In this document: positions 60,046 to 64,000 of the stretch, in pieces | Layout: each line of letters opens with the position of its first letter | Position numbering within the stretch: the stretch's first letter is position 1 | Virus record (IMG/VR): IMGVR_UViG_3300025405_000009 | Coordinates: 1-64,000 of that record | Length of the DNA stretch: 64,000 bases | DNA from: a virus | Reading direction: 5' to 3' (one strand) | The notes under the pieces: model-generated | Database searches by the model: none | What the model was told of the DNA's origin: nothing | Seen by the model: only the letters and a program-made list of their open reading frames with translations | Translations under genes and position numbers: made by a program

Positions 60046-60053
60046 CTTAGTAG

Positions 60054-61079
60054 ATGAATAAATCCCGTATATTTAACGAAGTCGGTGACCTTTATGAGGC
60101 ATCAATAATTAATGAAGGTAAGAGCCGTTTTCCAGTTCAAGCTCCAGGAATTGGAAAAGGTACCTTTGATTATCAAAAGAATAAAAAGGTAGTACCTGCC
60201 ATATCAAAAGGCACTAAAGCTTATGTACAACAAGATTCAGGTCCTGATCATGAAGGTGCAAAAACATTGCTTCCTGTAAAGCATGAAACTGATCCTGTCG
60301 CAGCTGTTGATGAGGATGGTAAGCTTTCTGTATACGACGGTGATAAGTTCACTACAGCAAGAAACCCTGAGTATAACTCTTACGTAAATAAAAAAGTTAA
60401 AAAGTTCAAGAAAATTCAAAAGAAGAGTATAAATAATTCTATGACAAAGTCTATTTTTGATAAACTATACGAAACTGTTATGAACGAGGAAGGAATTCCT
60501 GGTGATGACAACATTGAAGCCCATGATGCTAACGCACTCGATTTACCTGTTGATGGTGAAGGTGATGAAGTAACAATTACTCTTGATCGTGAAATGGCTA
60601 AGAAGCTCCATGAGGTTCTTATGACAGTTCTTGGTGACGAGTCAGCTAATGATGAGCATGAAGACGGCGGTGAAGATACCGAAGGTGAAGATGCCGAAGG
60701 TGAAGATAGCGAGTCCCACTACGGTGAGGCTACAGAGCTTGAAGAAGTTAAGATCCCTGGTACAGTCCATAAGGGCGGTAAGCATCCTTGGGAAGTTGGT
60801 CACAGCAACATCGTAAAAGGTGATGCTTCAAGTGACGTTGACGGTGAAGAGGGTGAAGGATCTGTTAACAACAAGGTTGACGGTAGCGGTAAGCCATTTG
60901 GTAAGCCAGAGCTTAGAAAGGGTGGTACAGCTGATACACAAAAGGTTCCAGCTAAGCCAACACCAGTTGACTCAAAGGTCTCAAAGAGCCTCGGTAAGAA
61001 TTTGTTTGCTGCAGCTAAGGGTAGCTATAAGGGATCAAATTCCGGTAACGTAGTACCTCGTGATTTCCGTAAGTCATAA
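60054..61079 (+). CDS. Putative head-core/internal protein, long product
   Basis: A 341-residue hydrophilic protein. It starts NKSRIFNEVGDLYEASIINE, a targeting-like peptide (LYEA). Residues 14-125 are basic and polar. Residue 130 begins a second unit with its own Met and peptide. The C-terminal half has an acidic Glu/Asp/Gly stretch (DGGEDTEGEDAEGEDSES near 200-217). It resembles scaffold or internal head proteins. A terminator follows. Confidence 0.65.
   Translation: MNKSRIFNEVGDLYEASIINEGKSRFPVQAPGIGKGTFDYQKNKKVVPAISKGTKAYVQQDSGPDHEGAKTLLPVKHETDPVAAVDEDGKLSVYDGDKFTTARNPEYNSYVNKKVKKFKKIQKKSINNSMTKSIFDKLYETVMNEEGIPGDDNIEAHDANALDLPVDGEGDEVTITLDREMAKKLHEVLMTVLGDESANDEHEDGGEDTEGEDAEGEDSESHYGEATELEEVKIPGTVHKGGKHPWEVGHSNIVKGDASSDVDGEEGEGSVNNKVDGSGKPFGKPELRKGGTADTQKVPAKPTPVDSKVSKSLGKNLFAAAKGSYKGSNSGNVVPRDFRKS
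60428..60435 (+). promoter_or_regulatory. Internal late promoter TATAAATA, leaderless
   Basis: Perfect late element inside the preceding frame, exactly five bases before an in-frame ATG at 60441. Confidence 0.75.
60441..61079 (+). CDS. Nested in-frame gene, short head-core product
   Basis: A 212-residue product in the same frame as the 60054 gene. It starts TKSIFDKLYETVMNEEGIPG, again a targeting-like peptide with LYET. A perfect late promoter sits five bases before its ATG, so a separate mRNA should start on this codon. The longer product contains the same peptide internally, where gp21 could cut it into two mature parts. This looks like two once-separate genes now read through. Confidence 0.65.
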   Translation: MTKSIFDKLYETVMNEEGIPGDDNIEAHDANALDLPVDGEGDEVTITLDREMAKKLHEVLMTVLGDESANDEHEDGGEDTEGEDAEGEDSESHYGEATELEEVKIPGTVHKGGKHPWEVGHSNIVKGDASSDVDGEEGEGSVNNKVDGSGKPFGKPELRKGGTADTQKVPAKPTPVDSKVSKSLGKNLFAAAKGSYKGSNSGNVVPRDFRKS

Positions 61080-61114
61080 TAAGTTAACACAGTAAATCAA
61101 AAATTAAAATTAGA

Positions 61115-61146
61115 AGACCCTAGTTGAAAGACTAGGGTCTCTTTTT
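61115..61146 (+). terminator. Rho-independent terminator
   Basis: AGACCCTAGT 61115-61124 pairs with ACTAGGGTCT 61131-61140, loop TGAAAG, then CTTTTT. Confidence 0.9.
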
Positions 61147-61158
61147 GTACCTATTTTG

Positions 61159-61166
61159 TATAAATA
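61159..61166 (+). promoter_or_regulatory. Late promoter TATAAATA, leaderless on GTG
   Basis: Perfect late element five bases before the GTG at 61172. Confidence 0.75.
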
Positions 61167-61171
61167 TCTGT

Positions 61172-61540
61172 GTGAAGAGCTTTAAGGATTTTATTAATGA
61201 ACAGCGTGGCTTATATGTTAATTATTACAAACCAAAAAACGGTGACGGTACATATGAACGCCGTGTAAGAAGAGATCAAAAGCCTGTACCAGGAATGAAC
61301 TTAGGAGGTAAGCATTCTTTTAGAATGGTTACAAAAGCTAAACAAGAGGAAAGTAAACATAAAGTTCCAAATGGTCCGGTATCTCAACAAGCTGCTGAAG
61401 AGATAGCTATGACTCATGGATTTAACTTAGCTACAATGGATGAAAATGGAAAGCGTCTTAGAGGTACAAATCCTCCAGAAATTCTTCTACCTAATCCTAA
61501 TAAACGTAGTCCATTTCCATACATTAAAAAAATAATCTAA
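61172..61540 (+). CDS. Putative head protein with T4-like targeting peptide
   Basis: A 122-residue basic protein. With the GTG start at 61172 it begins MKSFKDFINEQRGLYVNYYK; the first ten residues align with the T4 internal-protein peptide MKTYQEFIAE. The late promoter five bases upstream supports this start; a TTG at 61145 is rejected because it lies upstream of the promoter. The body has KPVPGMNLGGKHSFRM and a Pro-rich end. Its stop overlaps the gp14 start (TAATG). Confidence 0.7.
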   Translation: MKSFKDFINEQRGLYVNYYKPKNGDGTYERRVRRDQKPVPGMNLGGKHSFRMVTKAKQEESKHKVPNGPVSQQAAEEIAMTHGFNLATMDENGKRLRGTNPPEILLPNPNKRSPFPYIKKII

Positions 61541-62277
61541 TGAGTATTAATAGCTGTGATTTTTATACTGGTAATCCGACCCCTCAAATTTACCCTGGGT
61601 CCATAAACTATACAGATAATGGATGTATACGTTTTACTAATAAAACAAATAATTCTAATGAACGTATTATTCAATCAAATTATTGGCGTGAGCAAATAAA
61701 TCTCTACGGTCAACAGTGTTATTATTACGTTAATACTTTTAATCTATTATCAGCTGATAACCTATATGGTGAGCAACCAACACAACAATTTGCTCCACCC
61801 CTGCCCTTTATTATAGCATTAAACTTAAATGAAAATGCATTAATGCTTAGTAAGTATGGTCTATTATCGGAGGATGAAGTAACAGCTTTTGTTCATATTA
61901 GTTCTTTCTATGCGACGTTTAATGGTCTTGAACCCAAGTCGGGTGATGTATTTCAACTTACTGAATATGGTAACGATCGACCAGGTGGTAGAGATGGTAA
62001 GTATTTTGAAATAACAGAACGTCTCGATGAGGATGCTGCCACCATAAATCCTTTAGGTGGTCATTATGTTTGGTTATTAAAGGCTAAGAGATTTGAATGG
62101 TCATTTGAACCAGGTATTAAGGGTGATGCAGTTAATAATCAAGTATTCGATGATACACAAAGCACTACTGCATCAGGAGCTAATAAACCGTACGATTATA
62201 GTGCTGATGTAGCTTCAAAGCAAATTTTTGATTATTCACAAACTGATTACAGTAGTGTGTACGGCGGTTATTATTAA
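61540..62277 (+). CDS. 14: Neck protein gp14
   Basis: A 245-residue protein. IIQSNYWREQINLYGQQCYY, GLEPKSGDVFQLTEYGNDRP and GGHYVWLLKAKRFEWSFEPG match gp14 neck proteins of T4-like phages. gp14 joins gp13 to seal the head and bind the tail. It is the only T4 neck gene found on the plus strand here. Translation is coupled to the preceding gene. Confidence 0.8.
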   Translation: MSINSCDFYTGNPTPQIYPGSINYTDNGCIRFTNKTNNSNERIIQSNYWREQINLYGQQCYYYVNTFNLLSADNLYGEQPTQQFAPPLPFIIALNLNENALMLSKYGLLSEDEVTAFVHISSFYATFNGLEPKSGDVFQLTEYGNDRPGGRDGKYFEITERLDEDAATINPLGGHYVWLLKAKRFEWSFEPGIKGDAVNNQVFDDTQSTTASGANKPYDYSADVASKQIFDYSQTDYSSVYGGYY

Positions 62278-62534
62278 AGAGAAGTATTCTTTTGATAGAT
62301 GGTGTCGTAATCCGGTACAACTTCTTTTTTATGTGAAGCTATAAAACCATCTGCTTGACGGCCGGATTCAAATATCATTTCAACCCGACCACTACGACTT
62401 CCAAATATATATTTTAAACCGTTTTCAATAGCCGTAATACTTAAAATATTATATTGCTCCTTTATTTTGAATTTACTATCCCAATTATTTGTATGCTTTA
62501 ATACAACAAAACTGGTACCAATAATATAATGCAT
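62274..62534 (-). CDS. Hypothetical protein
   Basis: An 86-residue alpha-beta protein (YIIGTSFVVLKHTNNWDSKF, YIFGSRSGRVEMIFESGRQA). It overlaps the convergent gp14 stop by four bases and ends one base from the next gene's stop region. Unknown function; part of a minus-strand operon of at least five genes. Confidence 0.6.
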   Translation of the reverse strand: MHYIIGTSFVVLKHTNNWDSKFKIKEQYNILSITAIENGLKYIFGSRSGRVEMIFESGRQADGFIASHKKEVVPDYDTIYQKNTSL

Positions 62535-62535
62535 A

Positions 62536-62817
62536 TTAGATAGTTACTTCAGCTTCCTGTTTTTCTAGTTCATTAAGATCACTTTTCATTGATCCAAAAC
62601 GCTCCTCAATGTATTTTTGAAAAGCAAGTGGCTTAACCCAATCTACTTCTGCAGCTCCAACTACTGTTGAACGCTTTTTTAATTGCTCAACGCGCTTACT
62701 TACAAATTCAATTCCTTCTAAAAGACACAACCAACGAGAATATTCATCCTCTGTCATAGTGTGTGATTTTGCTTCTGTGTTAATTGTTATATATTTTTTT
62801 GATGATGGCGATTGCAT
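62536..62817 (-). CDS. Hypothetical helical protein
   Basis: A 93-residue protein starting MQSPSSKKYITINTEAK. The rest is helical with Lys/Glu (FVSKRVEQLKKRS). The ATG at 62817 is preferred to a TTG at 62823. It overlaps the upstream gene by 38 bases. Unknown function. Confidence 0.55.
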   Translation of the reverse strand: MQSPSSKKYITINTEAKSHTMTEDEYSRWLCLLEGIEFVSKRVEQLKKRSTVVGAAEVDWVKPLAFQKYIEERFGSMKSDLNELEKQEAEVTI

Positions 62818-63235
62818 ACCCAAGCATTATGAATGAAACGCGCTTAACGTCAAGAATATTTTTTTGTTTATTTAAAATATCTGTGATACTACCAATTGCA
62901 TCCAAGCTAGTCTGCATACTTTTAATATTATCTAATATTGCTCTTTGAACCACTGGCTTTACATCATCAGAAATTGTACTTGTAATAACTGACTTAGATA
63001 ATGTATCACCATACAGTGATAAAAAATTTTTAATAATACTTCTTTCAGATTGTATATCTTTTTTAAAATATGCTCTGCCTTCTTCAACTGCAGAATAATC
63101 AGCTATAGGAACATTATGTCTAATAGTATCAACAATACTATCTACCTTAACTGTTGCTTCTTCTGATTTTGTATTAAAAGGATCTGATGACCCTGTTATA
63201 GAAGTTAGAGTATTGATACTATCAGGAATTTCCAT
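62780..63235 (-). CDS. Hypothetical protein with C-terminal hydrophobic helix
   Basis: A 151-residue protein, mostly helical, with a hydrophobic segment near the end (FIMLGYAIAIIKKIY). It overlaps the gene upstream by 14 bases. Possibly membrane attached. Not recognised. Confidence 0.6.
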   Translation of the reverse strand: MEIPDSINTLTSITGSSDPFNTKSEEATVKVDSIVDTIRHNVPIADYSAVEEGRAYFKKDIQSERSIIKNFLSLYGDTLSKSVITSTISDDVKPVVQRAILDNIKSMQTSLDAIGSITDILNKQKNILDVKRVSFIMLGYAIAIIKKIYNN

Positions 63236-63659
63236 TGGATATGCTTGTAAGAAGAGGTGCTAGAGCTGTCGTAGTATCTGTACTAATAATGGGTTCTGTT
63301 TGTAACGCTGTTTCGGCATTTATAAAAACTGAAATTGACTTCTCACAGTCACCACATTTATACATATTAACATCATTAAGACGAATAGGAACAAAATCTT
63401 TACGTTTCTTACTACAGGGGCACAATACTTCAAGTCCTTGATAACTGAATTCCTTTATACGTTCGTTTTCAAGTTGTTTATTTCTTAAAGTTATATACGC
63501 ATCTAAGGCTGAGACATAGCCATTATAAATTACAAATTGAAGTACAACAGCTATTAAAAATCCAATCCAAAACTTTACACCTAAAAGTGTTAAAATAAAC
63601 GCAAGTAACAAAGATACAGTTATTAGTGTAATTAAAGATGTAACAAGCCGTATATTCAT
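63222..63659 (-). CDS. Membrane protein with zinc ribbon
   Basis: A 145-residue protein. Two membrane helices at about residues 5-25 and 30-50 are followed by a cytosolic zinc ribbon (LCPCSKKRK ... YKCGDCEK, about residues 77-105). The ATG at 63659 is chosen; a TTG at 63695 overlapping the upstream stop (TTGA) would add 12 residues. Together with the neighbours it suggests a small membrane-linked operon. Unknown function. Confidence 0.6.
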   Translation of the reverse strand: MNIRLVTSLITLITVSLLLAFILTLLGVKFWIGFLIAVVLQFVIYNGYVSALDAYITLRNKQLENERIKEFSYQGLEVLCPCSKKRKDFVPIRLNDVNMYKCGDCEKSISVFINAETALQTEPIISTDTTTALAPLLTSISNGNS

Positions 63660-63691
63660 TATTAATATAATAATACCAACAACTTGTAAAA

Positions 63692-64000
63692 TCAACGATC
63701 GTCGTTAGGATCAGCAATTTCTGTACTATCCTCACCAACTGTACGAATTACATTTTTTAGACAGCTCATTGAATCCTCTAGATGACTAATAATAGTAGAA
63801 ACTTCCTCTTCTAATTTTTTATCCTTTTTAACAATAGGTGCTTCTAATGCATTCTTAAAAGCATTTATGGAACCAACTGTGTTACTAATTAATTCACTTA
63901 ATATATTGGCAGCGTTTATTAATTGATAGGGTAAAACATTATCAGCTTTTGCAGTATTAGGGCTCTGATCAGTATCATAATCTTGACTTACAAGATCTTT
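63692..64000 (-). CDS. Hypothetical protein, 5' end outside window
   Basis: The last 102 codons of a minus-strand gene that enters from beyond 64000; the stop TGA is at 63692-63694. The visible part is helical and acidic (LINAANILSELISNTVGSIN, APIVKKDKKLEEEVSTIISH). It precedes the zinc-ribbon membrane gene in the same operon. Not recognised. Confidence 0.6.
   Translation of the reverse strand, partial: KDLVSQDYDTDQSPNTAKADNVLPYQLINAANILSELISNTVGSINAFKNALEAPIVKKDKKLEEEVSTIISHLEDSMSCLKNVIRTVGEDSTEIADPNDDR

Noticed and set aside
1-64000. Integrase, attachment sites, insertion sequences or tRNA genes
   Set aside because: None visible on reading either strand; gene content is that of a lytic T4-like phage.

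Overview
The window is part of the genome of a lytic T4-like myovirus that is only distantly related to T4. It is AT-rich, with no tRNA, rRNA, insertion sequence or integrase visible. Most of the T4 virion set is present on the minus strand: terminase gp17, sheath gp18, tube gp19, portal gp20, protease gp21, scaffold gp22, major capsid gp23, gp4, gp13, and baseplate gp25, gp6, gp53, gp48/54, a gp27-like hub and a gp5-like spike. gp14 lies on the plus strand. The host cannot be named. Shine-Dalgarno sequences are almost absent, early promoters are sigma70-like, and late promoters are T4-type (NATAAATA).

Layout. (1) 1-8.4 kb is an early region of about 25 tiny plus-strand genes. Nearly every gene has its own promoter cassette: -35 TTGAAG-like, 17 bp, -10 TATACT-like, 6 nt, ATG. 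The geometry puts the start codon at or next to the transcription start, so these mRNAs should be leaderless. Many open with the same four codons (Met-Lys-Asn-Lys). Two genes instead have CAA-rich leaders, one two-gene block is duplicated, and two structured RNA candidates (2.6-2.9 kb and 6.9-7.0 kb) lie between genes. (2) 8.4-15.1 kb holds small membrane proteins, a SemiSWEET-like PQ-loop protein, and a series of proteins that begin with a short hydrophobic-x-Glu peptide resembling the T4 capsid-targeting sequence cut by gp21. (3) 15.1-23.8 kb has a phosphoribosyltransferase, a beta-propeller tail fibre and the gp5-like spike. (4) 23.9-27.2 kb is a plus-strand DNA-modification operon: DpdA-like transglycosylase, DpdN-like formyltransferase, Nmad1-like protein, P-loop kinase and QueF. 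It predicts 7-deazaguanine DNA, most likely formylated preQ1. (5) 27.2-60.0 kb is the head, neck, baseplate, tail and terminase block, with two probable tail-borne cell-wall hydrolases and embedded dUTPase and clamp-loader genes. (6) 60-64 kb has a scaffold or internal head protein with a second late promoter and start inside it, gp14, and small unknown genes.

How the parts fit. Early genes are switched on one by one from leaderless sigma70-type promoters. Late genes are read from NATAAATA promoters whose distance to the start codon is often 5-9 nt, again giving leaderless or nearly leaderless mRNA. gp21 should mature the capsid and probably the family of peptide-tagged proteins packed with it. 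The deazaguanine operon would protect the packaged DNA from host nucleases.
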